The notes under the pieces: model-generated
Databases searched by the model: none
The model's input: only the letters and a program-made list of their open reading frames with translations
What the model was told of the DNA's origin: nothing
Made by a program: the position numbers and the translations under genes
DNA from: CAVTWH01 sp963794685
GTDB lineage: Bacteria > Actinomycetota > Actinomycetes > Mycobacteriales > Micromonosporaceae
Reading direction: 5' to 3'
NCBI GenBank assembly: GCA_963794685.1
Contig: CAWCFK010000012.1
Location: forward strand, 186,001-250,000
Length of the DNA: 64,000 nt
Part shown: in pieces, positions 24,705 through 33,464 of the stretch
How positions within the stretch are numbered: position 1 is the first letter of the stretch
Layout: the number at the start of each line of letters is the position of its first letter

Positions 24705-25277
24705 ATGGCGGGTCCGGGCGGGTTGGTGGTGGTCACCCTGATCGGGCTGGCGGCGGCCGGCGTGCTGGCGACCCTGGGCAGACCACGACCGCGGCGGTAC
24801 CGGCTGGCCGAGGCGCTGATGATCGCCGGTACCCTGCCGTGGCTGTACCTGATCCTGCGCCCGGGTCACCAACCCCACACGGTGTACCTGATTCCCGGTC
24901 ACGACCTGCGTGACCAGTTCCGGGTCGGGTTGCACTTCGCCACCGAGCAGATCGGCGGCAACCTGCTGGTCTTCGCGGCGTTCGGGTTCGCCGCCCCGGT
25001 GCGCTGGCGGATCCGGCCGGCTGCGGTGGTCGCGGTGGCTGCGCTGGCGTCGACCGTCCTGGAGTTGACCCAGTTCGTGATGGCCGACGGCCGGGTGACC
25101 AGCGTGGACGACGTGCTGGTCAACGCGGTGGGTGCAGGGCTCTTCGTGCTGTGCTCGCGACGCTGGTGGCGGGGCGGCTCGCGGCCTCGGCAGCGGGGCG
25201 CCGGGCACGAGTTGATCAATATCGATGATCCGGGCACCACATTGTCATCCGGCGGCGGTAGCGTAAGCCCGCGATGA
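24705..25277 (+). CDS. VanZ-like membrane protein
   Basis: 190 residues with four hydrophobic segments: LVVVTLIGLAAAGVLATLG, LMIAGTLPWLYLIL, IGGNLLVFAAFGFAA and AAVVAVAALASTVLELTQF. The motifs EQIGGNLLVFAAFG and TSVDDVLVNAVGAGLF are the VanZ-like signature (GNxxxFxPxG and DxxxNxxGxxxG). VanZ-like proteins are linked to teicoplanin tolerance in one case, but most are uncharacterised. Its stop overlaps the HSP90 start (ATGA), so the three genes VanZ-HSP90-TPR are translationally coupled. Confidence 0.85.
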   Translation: MAGPGGLVVVTLIGLAAAGVLATLGRPRPRRYRLAEALMIAGTLPWLYLILRPGHQPHTVYLIPGHDLRDQFRVGLHFATEQIGGNLLVFAAFGFAAPVRWRIRPAAVVAVAALASTVLELTQFVMADGRVTSVDDVLVNAVGAGLFVLCSRRWWRGGSRPRQRGAGHELINIDDPGTTLSSGGGSVSPR

Positions 25278-27124
25278 GTGAGAGAACCTTTCAGGTTGAC
25301 CTGCGGGGCGTCGTCGACCTGCTGAGTCACCACCTCTACGGCAGCCCCCGGGTGTACGTGCGGGAGCTGCTGCAGAACGCCGTGGACGCGATCACCGCGC
25401 GTGGCCCGGTCCCGGACGCCGGGCCTGCGACCGTCTGGTTCGAGCCGCTGGCCGACGGTGGGCTGCGCTGCCACGACAGTGGCATCGGGCTGACCGAGTC
25501 GCAGGTGCACGAGCTGCTGGCCACCATCGGGCGCAGCGGCAAGCGCGACGAGTTGGGCTTCGCCCGACACGAGTTCCTCGGCCAGTTCGGCATCGGCCTG
25601 CTCTCCTGCTTCCTGGTCACCGACGAGATCGAGGTGCTGACCCGGGCCGCCGGCCAGCCCACCGTGCGCTGGGTCGGCTACTCCGACGGCCGCTACGAGG
25701 TGAGCGTGGCGCCGCAACCGCGCGCCGATGTCGGTACCACCGTGACGTTGCGGCCCCGGCGCGGCGCACAGCACTGGTTGGCCGAGCCGACCGTACGGGA
25801 ACTCGCCCAGCTCTACGGCGAGCTGCTGCCGGTCCGGGTGGTGGTCGGCGACGACCTGGTCAGCGCCGGGGCGCCCCCCTGGCAGCGGCCGGACCGGGAG
25901 CGGGCACTGCGCGACTGGGCCCGTACCCACCTGATGTTCGATCCGTTCGAGACCATCGAGCTGTCGGTGCCGGCGGCCGGCCTGACCGGGGTGGCGTTCG
26001 TGCTGCCCGCCCCGGCCAACCCGACGGCGCGGGCCGGGCACCGGGTCTACCTCAAGCGGATGCTGCTCACCGAGAGCGCCGAGGAGCTGGTCCCGGAGTG
26101 GGCGTTCTTCGTCCGCTGCGTGGTCGACGCCAGTGAGCTGCGGCCGACCGCGAGCCGGGAGGCGCTCTACTCGGACAGCCTGCTCGCCCAGGTCCGCGAG
26201 GAGTTGGGCGAGGCGCTGCGGGGCTGGCTGCTGCGGCTGTCCCGTACCGCGCCGGCCCGGCTGGCCCAGTTCCTGGCCATCCACCACCTCGGGGTGAAGG
26301 CGATGGCGCTGCACGACGACGAGATGCTGCGGCTGGTGGAACGCTCCTGGGAGCTGGAGACCAACGTGGGCCGGCTGAGCCTGGCCCAGTTCCGCGAGCG
26401 CTACGGGGTGCTCCGGTACAGCCCGACGACCGACCAGTTCCGGCAGCTCGCGGCGGTCGCCGCGGCGCAGGACGTTGCCCTGATCAACGGTGGCTACGTC
26501 TACGACGCCGAGATCATCGAGCGGCTGGCCACCGTGGACCACGAGGTGGACGCGCAGGCACTGGACCCGGGCGACCTGGCCACCCGGTTCGACGCCGTGG
26601 ACCCGGGTCTGGAGCTGGCCCTGCGCCCGTTCCTGGGGACGGCGCAGCGGGCGATGGATGCCGTCGGCGCCGAGGTGGTGCTGCGCTCGTTTGCTCCGGA
26701 CACGCTGCCGGCGCTCTACCTGATCGAACGGGTCGCGGTCTTCCACGAGCAGTTGCGCAGCACCCGGGCGAAGGTGGACCCGATCTGGGCCGACGTGCTC
26801 GCCGCGATCGACAGCACCGAAGGGGATCGGCGGCCGCAGCTGGTGCTCAACTACGCCAACCCGTTGATCCGCCGGATCACCGCGCTGGCCGACCCGGAGC
26901 TGGTCGGGCTGGCCGTGCACAGCCTGTACGGGCAGGCGCTGCTGCTCGGGTACCACCCGGTCCGGCCGGCCGACGCGACCCTGCTCAACTCCTCGTTCCT
27001 CGGCCTGCTGGAGCGCGCGGTGCCGGCCGTTGTCCCGCCGGATTCCGCGCAGCCGCCGGGTTCCGTTGCGCCGCCGGGTGCGGCGGCCGGGCGGGCCGAC
27101 GACGCCGTGGAGGCCGGGTCGTGA
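25274..27124 (+). CDS. HSP90 family protein
   Basis: 616 residues, ATG overlapping the VanZ stop. The GHKL ATPase domain is intact: catalytic Glu31 and Asn35 in ELLQNAVDAI, Asp68/Gly70/Gly72 in DSGIGLT, and lid motif GQFGIGLLSC at 103-112. The middle domain carries the expected catalytic arginine in LRPTASREALYSD (about R294). The C-terminal third is shorter and more diverged than HtpG and lacks an EEVD-type end. It is overlapped by GTGA with a large TPR gene, recalling eukaryotic HSP90 and its TPR co-chaperones. Probably a chaperone or conformational switch dedicated to the linked protein rather than the housekeeping HtpG. Confidence 0.92.
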   Translation: MSERTFQVDLRGVVDLLSHHLYGSPRVYVRELLQNAVDAITARGPVPDAGPATVWFEPLADGGLRCHDSGIGLTESQVHELLATIGRSGKRDELGFARHEFLGQFGIGLLSCFLVTDEIEVLTRAAGQPTVRWVGYSDGRYEVSVAPQPRADVGTTVTLRPRRGAQHWLAEPTVRELAQLYGELLPVRVVVGDDLVSAGAPPWQRPDRERALRDWARTHLMFDPFETIELSVPAAGLTGVAFVLPAPANPTARAGHRVYLKRMLLTESAEELVPEWAFFVRCVVDASELRPTASREALYSDSLLAQVREELGEALRGWLLRLSRTAPARLAQFLAIHHLGVKAMALHDDEMLRLVERSWELETNVGRLSLAQFRERYGVLRYSPTTDQFRQLAAVAAAQDVALINGGYVYDAEIIERLATVDHEVDAQALDPGDLATRFDAVDPGLELALRPFLGTAQRAMDAVGAEVVLRSFAPDTLPALYLIERVAVFHEQLRSTRAKVDPIWADVLAAIDSTEGDRRPQLVLNYANPLIRRITALADPELVGLAVHSLYGQALLLGYHPVRPADATLLNSSFLGLLERAVPAVVPPDSAQPPGSVAPPGAAAGRADDAVEAGS

Positions 27125-29985
27125 ACTACTCCGAGGAGCACCTGCGCGATCTTCTGCGGCAGGGTTACGAGTTGCCGCCCGGGGCGGCCCAGATCGCGTT
27201 GGCCGAGCAGTTGATCGGGCAGGCCGACGCGCAGCAGTTGCCGGACGTGTCGTTCCAGGCCCGGCTGTTGGCCACCCGGGCCTACACCTACGGCGGCGAG
27301 CCGGCCAAGGCGTTCGTCACGTTCTCCTGGTGCGTGGCCGAGTACGACCGCGACCCGGTGCGCTACGCCCGCAACGGGCACACCGTGCTGTGGTACTTCA
27401 AGAGCATCACCTCGGCGCTGCTGCGCTTCCCGGAGGTGCCACTGGACCGCACCTACGCGGTCCTCGACGACATGGAGCGGCGCTGGCGCGAGGGCGGCCA
27501 CTCGATGCACGCCGTCTACGCCCAGCGGCACTACGTCGCCCAGCACCTGGCCGACACCGACGCCGCCGAGCACTGGTACCGGCTGTGGCTGACCACGCCC
27601 CGCGACGACCTTTCCGACTGTGTCGGCTGCGACCCGTCCGGCAAGGTGAGCTGGCTGGTGCTGCAGGGCCGGGACGAGGAGGCGGTCGAGCTGTCCGAGC
27701 CAGTGCTCGCCGGCCGGCTGACCTGCACCGAGCAGCCGCAGGGCATGCTCACCAACCTGCTCACGCCCTACCTGCGTACCGGCAGGTTGGCGCAGGCCCG
27801 CGACGCGCACCGGCAGGCGTACCGGCTGCACCGCCCGCACCTGGCCGACCTGTCCGATCTGGGCCGGCACCTGGAGTTCACGGCGACCACCGGCAACACC
27901 GCCCGCGGCCTGGAGATTCTCGACCGGCACCTGGGCTGGCTGGACCGCGCGCCGTCGCCGTACGCGGCGATGCGCTTCGCCGCCTCCGCGCAGCTGCTGC
28001 TGCGCCGGGTGGCCGACGCCGACGCGGCGGCCCGGGTACACCGGCCGGGGCACGGTGACCGGGCCGGCGCCGAGTACCCGGCCGGCGACCTGGCCGATGA
28101 GCTGGGCGCGTTGGCTGACGCGATCGCCGCCCGGTTCGACGCCCGCAACGGCAACGACGCGGTCAGCACGGTGGTGGCCGGTATCCGCACGGCACAGCCC
28201 TACGTGGAGCACCTGCCGCTGTCGGCGCCGGGCCCGCGGCGGGTACCGGCGCTGGTCCGCAAGGAGGTCCCGCGCGCCATCGCCGTCGAGGTGCCGGCCG
28301 AGGCCGGCCCGGACGAGCTGCTCGATCTGGCCGAGTTCCACGCCCGCCGGGGCCGGGACCGGCACGCCGACGCGCTCTGGTCGGCGTTCGACGACCGCTA
28401 CGCCGGCGCCGAGTTGACCCCGGTGCAGCGCGCCCGGCGGGCCGACGCGTTCGGCGCCACCAGCGCGCACGACGGTGACCTGGTGGCCGCCGAGGCGGCC
28501 TGGAGTTCGGCGCTCGAGCTGTTCGCCACCTCCGGCGAGCGGCTGCGCTGGCAGATCACCCGGGCCCGGATGGGCCTGCTGTACTGCATGACCGGGCGGG
28601 CCGAGGCGGGGCTGCCGATCACCGAGGATGCGGTCAGCTACCTGCTCGCGCACGCCGAGCCGGACCGCTGGTGCGGGGCGCTGACCAGCCTGGCCAACGC
28701 GCAGAGCATGGTCGGGCAGCCGGCCGAGGCGCTGGCCACCCTGGAGCGCGCCGGGCAGTACGTCGGGGCCTGCCTCGATCCGCACATGCCGGCCCAGTTG
28801 GCGCTGCTGCGGGTGCGCTGCCACGCGATGAGCGGCGACTGGGACGCGGTGACGGAGGTCGCCGGGCAGGCGTTGGAGCTGTGCACCGAGACCGGCTTCA
28901 CCGACGGCCTGGGCCCGGCTCACATGTTCACCGGGTACGCCGCCGAGCAGCGGGGCGACGGCGACGCCGCGGTGGCCGCGTACGACTTGGCGGTCGGGGC
29001 GTCCACCGATGCCGAGTTGGTGGCCCAGGTGCGCCGGCAGCGGGCCAGCCTGCTGGCCGGCACCGACCGGGCCGAGGAGGCGATCGAGGACCTGCTGGCG
29101 GCGGTGGTCCAGGCCCGCGACGCCGGTGCGCCGGAGCAGGTGGTGACCGCCCAGCACCAGCTCGCCATCGCGTACCTGAACAGTGGCCGGGCGCTGGACA
29201 GCGCCGAGGTGGCCGAGGAGGCGCTCGGCTGGTTCGCCGAGCACGATCCGGGGCACGCGGTGAGCCTGCGGCACCTGCTCTCCGCCGCGTACCAGCGGCT
29301 GGGTCAGCCGGACGAGGCGATCGGCCAGTTGGAGGAGATCCGGCTGTTCTGCGCCGGGCAGGCCAACCACGCCGGGGTCGGGCAGATGGCCGAGGAGATC
29401 GCGGTGATCCTGGACCGGATGGACCGGGACGCGTTCGCGGCCGGGAAGTTCAGTGAGGCGGCGGACGCCTTCCGGGCTGCCGATCTGATCACCGACGAGT
29501 TGCGTAACCGGCGTCGCAACGCCACCTCGCTGCTCTGGGCCGACCAGGTGACGGCGGCGGTGCAGGCGTTGGCGATGGCCGACGAGCGCAGCCTGGAGCT
29601 GCCGGCGCAGCCGCCCGCGCAGTGGGAGCGGGCGATGCTGCGCTACGACGGCGCGAAGATCGTGGCCGCGAACGGCGACCCGGCCACCGCGGCGGTTCGT
29701 GCCGGGGCGGCGGCCGACGGCTTCCGGGACCTGGACCGGCCGGTACCGGCGGCGCACAGCGAGGTGCTGCGCGCCGAGTTTCTCACCCGGCTGGGCCGGC
29801 ACGCCGATGCCGAGCAGGCGCTGCGTTCCGGGCTGGCCGGCCTGCCACCCCAGCACGACCTGCGGGTGGATGTGGTCGCCCGGTTGGCCGACTCGCTGGA
29901 CGCGCTGGGCCGCCCGGAACAGGCCCGCGAGCTGCGCGCCGAGTACGGGCTGGCCGACCCGGCGGCCGGCGACCAGCCCGGGTGA
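27121..29985 (+). CDS. Large TPR-repeat protein coupled to HSP90
   Basis: 954 residues from a GTG overlapping the HSP90 stop. It is all-helical with repeated TPR-like pairs, clearest in the C-terminal half: GRAEAGLPITEDAVSYLLAH, GQPAEALATLERAGQYVGAC, GDGDAAVAAYDLAVGASTDA, NSGRALDSAEVAEEALGWFA, GQPDEAIGQLEEIRLFCAGQ and a last one at HADAEQALRSGLAGLPP. The N-terminal 230 residues are less regular and contain ALLRFPEVPLDRTYAVLDDM. No enzymatic or membrane segment is visible. It presumably recruits partners to the HSP90 encoded immediately upstream. I recognise no named family beyond TPR. Confidence 0.85.
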   Translation: MNYSEEHLRDLLRQGYELPPGAAQIALAEQLIGQADAQQLPDVSFQARLLATRAYTYGGEPAKAFVTFSWCVAEYDRDPVRYARNGHTVLWYFKSITSALLRFPEVPLDRTYAVLDDMERRWREGGHSMHAVYAQRHYVAQHLADTDAAEHWYRLWLTTPRDDLSDCVGCDPSGKVSWLVLQGRDEEAVELSEPVLAGRLTCTEQPQGMLTNLLTPYLRTGRLAQARDAHRQAYRLHRPHLADLSDLGRHLEFTATTGNTARGLEILDRHLGWLDRAPSPYAAMRFAASAQLLLRRVADADAAARVHRPGHGDRAGAEYPAGDLADELGALADAIAARFDARNGNDAVSTVVAGIRTAQPYVEHLPLSAPGPRRVPALVRKEVPRAIAVEVPAEAGPDELLDLAEFHARRGRDRHADALWSAFDDRYAGAELTPVQRARRADAFGATSAHDGDLVAAEAAWSSALELFATSGERLRWQITRARMGLLYCMTGRAEAGLPITEDAVSYLLAHAEPDRWCGALTSLANAQSMVGQPAEALATLERAGQYVGACLDPHMPAQLALLRVRCHAMSGDWDAVTEVAGQALELCTETGFTDGLGPAHMFTGYAAEQRGDGDAAVAAYDLAVGASTDAELVAQVRRQRASLLAGTDRAEEAIEDLLAAVVQARDAGAPEQVVTAQHQLAIAYLNSGRALDSAEVAEEALGWFAEHDPGHAVSLRHLLSAAYQRLGQPDEAIGQLEEIRLFCAGQANHAGVGQMAEEIAVILDRMDRDAFAAGKFSEAADAFRAADLITDELRNRRRNATSLLWADQVTAAVQALAMADERSLELPAQPPAQWERAMLRYDGAKIVAANGDPATAAVRAGAAADGFRDLDRPVPAAHSEVLRAEFLTRLGRHADAEQALRSGLAGLPPQHDLRVDVVARLADSLDALGRPEQARELRAEYGLADPAAGDQPG

Positions 29986-30070
29986 GCGCCACCGGGGCGT
30001 GGTGGACGCCACGTCCCGCCTGGTGAACGCGGCGTGCACGGGGACCCCTACCCGTGAGTAGTCTGGCTCG

Positions 30071-30703
30071 GTGACCATCGACCAGCAGGTGACACCGGTA
30101 CCTACCGGCCGGCGCAGCCGTCGCGAGGAGATCCTGGAGATCGCCGTCAGCCTGTTCGCGACCAGGGGCTACCACGGCGTTTCGATGGACGACATCGGCG
30201 CGGCTGCCGGGGTGACCGGGCCGGCGCTGTACCACCACTTCAAGGGCAAAGAGGCGATGCTGGTCGCCGCCCTCAAGCCGGTGAGCGAGGGGCTGCTGAC
30301 CGGGTCGCAGGAGCGGGTGGCCGAGTTGGCCGACGACCCGGCCGAGGCGCTGCGCTGCCTGGTCGACTTCCACGTCGGCTTCGCGCTGGCCAATCCGGCA
30401 GTGATCGCGCTGCACCTGCACGAGCTGGACCGGCTGCCGGAGGAGCCACGCCGGCAGATCCGCCGGCTGCAGCGGCTCTACGTCGAGGTGTGGGTGGGGG
30501 TGCTCACCGCCGCGCGGGCGGATCTGGCGCCCGCCGAGGCGCGGGTACTCGCGCATGCGGCCTTCGGTCTGATGAACTCCACCCCGTTCCTGGGTGGTGA
30601 GGTCGACCGGGCACGACGCGCCGAACTGCTTCGAGCCGCTACGCTGTCGGCGCTGCTCGGTGCCGTGTCGCCGGACTCGTCGGCCGCCGACGCTCACGCC
30701 TGA
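30071..30703 (+). CDS. TetR family regulator, probably of the leucine/acyl-CoA operon
   Basis: 210 residues from GTG. Helix-turn-helix in residues 18-65: RREEILEIAVSLFATRGYHG, MDDIGAAAGVTGPALYHHFK. The C-terminal domain (LVDFHVGFALANPAVIALHL) resembles TetR regulators of fatty or branched-chain acyl-CoA catabolism. It is followed by biotin carboxylase, HMG-CoA lyase, carboxyltransferase and acyl-CoA dehydrogenase genes. The palindrome TAACGATCGTTA occurs before both catabolic units and not before this gene, making it the natural candidate operator; that link is inference. Confidence 0.9.
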   Translation: MTIDQQVTPVPTGRRSRREEILEIAVSLFATRGYHGVSMDDIGAAAGVTGPALYHHFKGKEAMLVAALKPVSEGLLTGSQERVAELADDPAEALRCLVDFHVGFALANPAVIALHLHELDRLPEEPRRQIRRLQRLYVEVWVGVLTAARADLAPAEARVLAHAAFGLMNSTPFLGGEVDRARRAELLRAATLSALLGAVSPDSSAADAHA

Positions 30704-30755
30704 GAACCGCTCCGGGCAGCGCCGGGTCGACACCCAGCCGGCCGCGCCGGTAGCC

Positions 30756-30767
30756 TAACGATCGTTA
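30756..30767. promoter_or_regulatory. TetR-type operator upstream of biotin carboxylase
   Basis: Perfect 12-base palindrome TAACGATCGTTA, 42 bases before the carboxylase start. The same sequence recurs at 33419-33432. The name of the binding protein is inferred from the adjacent TetR gene. Confidence 0.75.
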
Positions 30768-30809
30768 AGGCTCGCCGGGTAAGGCTCGGACATGCGCGGA
30801 GGCAAACAC

Positions 30810-32153
30810 ATGATCGCTTCGGTACTCGTCGCCAACCGGGGAGAGATCGCCCGGCGCGTCATCCGTACCGCCCGCAAGCTCGGCATCCGCGCGATCGCGG
30901 TCTACTCCGAGGCCGACGCGGGGCTCCCGTTCGTGACCGAGGCGGACGAAGCGGTCCTCATCGGCCCCGCCAACCCGGCCCAGTCCTACCGCAACACCGA
31001 GGCGATCCTGGCCGCTGCGAAGGCGACCGGCGCCGAGGCGATCCACCCCGGCTACGGCTTCCTCTCCGAGAACGCCGACTTCGCCCGCGCGGTCACCGCC
31101 CACGGCCTGGTCTGGATCGGGCCGGGTCCCGAGGCGATCACCGCGATGGGCGACAAGATCAACGCACGGAATCTGATGGCCGCGGCCGGCGTCCCGGTCG
31201 CCCCGGGCACAGTCGAACCGGTCGCCACCATCGAGGCCGCGCTGGTCGAGGCCGAGCGGATCGGCTTCCCGATCATGGTGAAGGCGGCGGCCGGTGGCGG
31301 CGGCATGGGCATGGCGGTCGCCGTTGACGCCGAGAAGCTGACCACCGAGTTCGAGAAGGTACGCACCTTCGCCGAGCGGATGTTCGGCGACGGTTCGGTG
31401 TTGCTGGAGCGCTACTTCCCCCGGGTGCGCCACGTCGAGGTGCAGATTCTGGGCTATGAGACTGAGTCTGGCGCCGGTCGCGTGGTGGCGCTGGGCGAGC
31501 GGGAGTGCTCGGTGCAGCGGCGCAACCAGAAGGTGCTGGAGGAGTCGCCGTCGCCGGCGGTCAGCCCCGAGCTGCGGGCCCGCTTCCAAGCCGCGGCGGT
31601 CAAGGCCGGCGAGGCGGTCGGGTACCGCAACGCGGGCACCGTGGAGTGCCTGCTGGACCCGGCGACCGGCGACTTCTTCTTCCTGGAGATGAACACCCGG
31701 CTGCAGGTCGAGCATCCGATCACCGAGACCGTGTACGGCGTCGACCTGGTCGAGGAGCAGTTCCGGGTAGCCAGCGGGCTGGCCCCCAGCTTCGGTGAGC
31801 TGACTCCGCGCGGGCACGCCATCGAGTTGCGGGTCAATGCCGAGGATCCGAAGCGCTTCCTGCCCGGCCCCGGCGCGATCACCACCTGGGTGGAGCCGAC
31901 CGGCGAGGGCGTCCGGGTCGACTCCGGGTACGCGGCCGGCACCACGGTCACCCCGAACTACGACTCGCTGATGGCCAAGCTGATCGTCTCCGGCCCGGAC
32001 CGGGCCACCGCGATCGAACGGGCGAAGGTGGCCGTCGCCGCCTTCGAGATCGTCGGCCCCAAGTGCAACCTGCCGTTCTTCACCGAACTCCTGGATAACC
32101 CGGAGTTCGTCTCCGGCGACTACGACACTGGAATCGTCAGCCGCATGCGCTGA
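30810..32153 (+). CDS. Acyl-CoA carboxylase, biotin carboxylase subunit
   Basis: 447 residues from the ATG at 30810, preceded by GGAGG at eight bases; an ATG at 30792 lacks such a site. ATP-grasp biotin carboxylase: SVLVANRGEIARRVIRTARK, nucleotide loop KAAAGGGGMGMAV, active-site EMNTRLQVEHPITE and FLPGPGAITTW. It ends at the normal length of a stand-alone AccC, without a biotin carrier domain (no M-K-M). In this gene neighbourhood it probably acts on 3-methylcrotonyl-CoA in leucine breakdown with the carboxyltransferase encoded at 33465. Its 3' end is tandemly duplicated. Confidence 0.93.
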   Translation: MIASVLVANRGEIARRVIRTARKLGIRAIAVYSEADAGLPFVTEADEAVLIGPANPAQSYRNTEAILAAAKATGAEAIHPGYGFLSENADFARAVTAHGLVWIGPGPEAITAMGDKINARNLMAAAGVPVAPGTVEPVATIEAALVEAERIGFPIMVKAAAGGGGMGMAVAVDAEKLTTEFEKVRTFAERMFGDGSVLLERYFPRVRHVEVQILGYETESGAGRVVALGERECSVQRRNQKVLEESPSPAVSPELRARFQAAAVKAGEAVGYRNAGTVECLLDPATGDFFFLEMNTRLQVEHPITETVYGVDLVEEQFRVASGLAPSFGELTPRGHAIELRVNAEDPKRFLPGPGAITTWVEPTGEGVRVDSGYAAGTTVTPNYDSLMAKLIVSGPDRATAIERAKVAVAAFEIVGPKCNLPFFTELLDNPEFVSGDYDTGIVSRMR

Positions 32154-32278
32154 CCAGGACGAACGGCCGTGCGGCCGACGATGGCACACTGGAATCGTCA
32201 GCCGCATGCGCTGACCAGGACGAACGGCCGTGCGGCCGACGATGGCTGACACTGGAATCGTCAGCCGCATGCGCTGAC
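32126..32278 (+). repeat. 2.5-copy tandem repeat (61-63 bp) of the carboxylase gene 3' end
   Basis: Units begin with CACTGGAATCGTCAGCCGCA at 32126, 32187 and 32250. Copy one contains the last codons and stop (32151-32153) plus 33 bases of flank with the dyad CGGCCGTGCGGCCG; copy two is nearly identical; copy three is truncated at 32278. Copies two and three are non-coding. Confidence 0.95.
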
Positions 32279-32324
32279 TTTGGCTAACGGGCTCCGGCCC
32301 GGGCAGCCGCGAGGAGGGGTGGGC

Positions 32325-33215
32325 GTGCAGGTCTCCATCCGGGAGGTCGGGCCGCGGGACGGGCTGCAGAACGAGCAGCCGGTACCCGCGCAGGACAAGG
32401 TCGCGCTGCTCGACGCGGTGTCGGCCACCGGCGTCAGCCGGATCGAGGCGGTCTCCTTCGTCTCGCCGCGCGCCATCCCGCAGATGGCCGACGCCGAGGG
32501 CGTCTGGGTGTCGGCGCACAAGGAGCCCGGCGTGCGCTACTCGGCGCTGGTACCCAACGAGCGCGGCGCGCAGCGGGCGCTGGCCGCCGGGTTCACCGAG
32601 ATCGAGGTGGTGGTCTCGGCCAGCGACACGCACAACAGGCGCAACGTGAACCGGTCCACGGCACAGTCGCTGGACGAGATCACCAGGCTGATCACCGAGA
32701 TCCACACCGCCGGCGGCAGCGTGGAGGTGATAGTTGCCACAAGTTTCGGCTGCCCTTTCGAGGGCGACGTGCCGCCGGACCGGGTCGCCGGGATCGTCGA
32801 GCGGGTACTCGCCGACGGCGCCGACCGGGTCGCCTACGGGGACACCACCGGGATGGCCACCCCGCGCCGGGTACGTGACCTGCTGGCCGAGGTGCCGCGC
32901 GAAGTACCCACGCTGTTGCATTTCCATAACACCCGGGGTACCGCGCTCGCCAATGTGCTCACCGCGCTTGAGCTGGGAATATCCGAGTTTGACGCGAGCG
33001 TGGGCGGGTTGGGTGGCTGCCCGTATGCGCCGGGGGCCACCGGCAACGTGGCAACCGAGGAGCTGGTGCACATGCTGCACGACATGGGCCTGCAGACAGG
33101 CATCGACCTGGATCGACTGATTGGGGCGGCGGCGCTGGCCGAGAAGATCGTCGGCCGCACCCTGCCGTCCGGGGTGCTGCGGGCCGGTCCACGAAGTCGT
33201 GTGGTGTTGTCCTAG
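32325..33215 (+). CDS. Hydroxymethylglutaryl-CoA lyase
   Basis: 296 residues from the GTG at 32325, seven bases after GAGGAGG; upstream TTG/GTG codons fit less well. The TIM-barrel lyase motifs are complete: substrate and metal residues in IREVGPRDGLQNE, metal-binding HFHNTRGTALANV, and the HMG-CoA lyase signature SVGGLGGCPYAPGATGN with its catalytic cysteine. It cleaves HMG-CoA to acetyl-CoA and acetoacetate, the last step of leucine catabolism, which supports the methylcrotonyl-CoA reading of the neighbouring carboxylase. No methylglutaconyl-CoA hydratase gene is present nearby. Confidence 0.95.
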   Translation: MQVSIREVGPRDGLQNEQPVPAQDKVALLDAVSATGVSRIEAVSFVSPRAIPQMADAEGVWVSAHKEPGVRYSALVPNERGAQRALAAGFTEIEVVVSASDTHNRRNVNRSTAQSLDEITRLITEIHTAGGSVEVIVATSFGCPFEGDVPPDRVAGIVERVLADGADRVAYGDTTGMATPRRVRDLLAEVPREVPTLLHFHNTRGTALANVLTALELGISEFDASVGGLGGCPYAPGATGNVATEELVHMLHDMGLQTGIDLDRLIGAAALAEKIVGRTLPSGVLRAGPRSRVVLS

Positions 33216-33254
33216 AGGTCGTGTGCTCTTGGCATCGAGGCGGTATATTCGACG

Positions 33255-33345
33255 ACGAACCATCGGGATCTCGACAACGGCGTCGGGATCCCACCTCACG
33301 AAGCGTGAATTTTGCGGCGACGGTCCCCGACCGTCGTCTTTTTTG
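33255..33345 (+). ncRNA. Possible small RNA ending in an intrinsic terminator
   Basis: The 203 bases between the HMG-CoA lyase stop and the next operator contain an AT-rich TATATT (33244-33249) suitable as a -10 box. Small dyads follow (CGAC/GTCG near 33272-33285; TCACG-AAG-CGTGA near 33296-33308), then a canonical terminator. No open frame fits. It may instead be only the 3' UTR of the lyase transcript. Confidence 0.3.
33318..33344 (+). terminator. Intrinsic terminator with U-tract
   Basis: CGACGGTC (33318-33325), loop CCC, GACCGTCG (33329-33336), then TCTTTTTT ending at 33344. It is one of the few hairpins in this window with a real T-run and closes the carboxylase/HMG-CoA lyase unit. Confidence 0.9.
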
Positions 33346-33418
33346 CGTTCCCGGCTCCGGGTGCCGGCAGTTGGACGCAGCGGGTGAGGCGTGGCGGAAC
33401 GAGCCCATAGCCGGTAGA

Positions 33419-33432
33419 TTAACGATCGTTAA
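33419..33432. promoter_or_regulatory. TetR-type operator upstream of carboxyltransferase
   Basis: Perfect 14-base palindrome TTAACGATCGTTAA, 33 bases before the carboxyltransferase start; its central 12 bases equal the site at 30756. Confidence 0.78.
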
Positions 33433-33464
33433 GTACAGCTGGCGCAGGTGAGCGGAGGACCCGA

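Noticed and set aside
26851..30078. 1075-codon open frame antisense to the HSP90/TPR operon
   Set aside because: Composition of a complement-frame shadow; the plus-strand genes have proper starts, overlaps and motifs.
33255..33345. 6C RNA family
   Set aside because: The terminator loop has only three to four cytosines and the two-hairpin C6 arrangement is not present.
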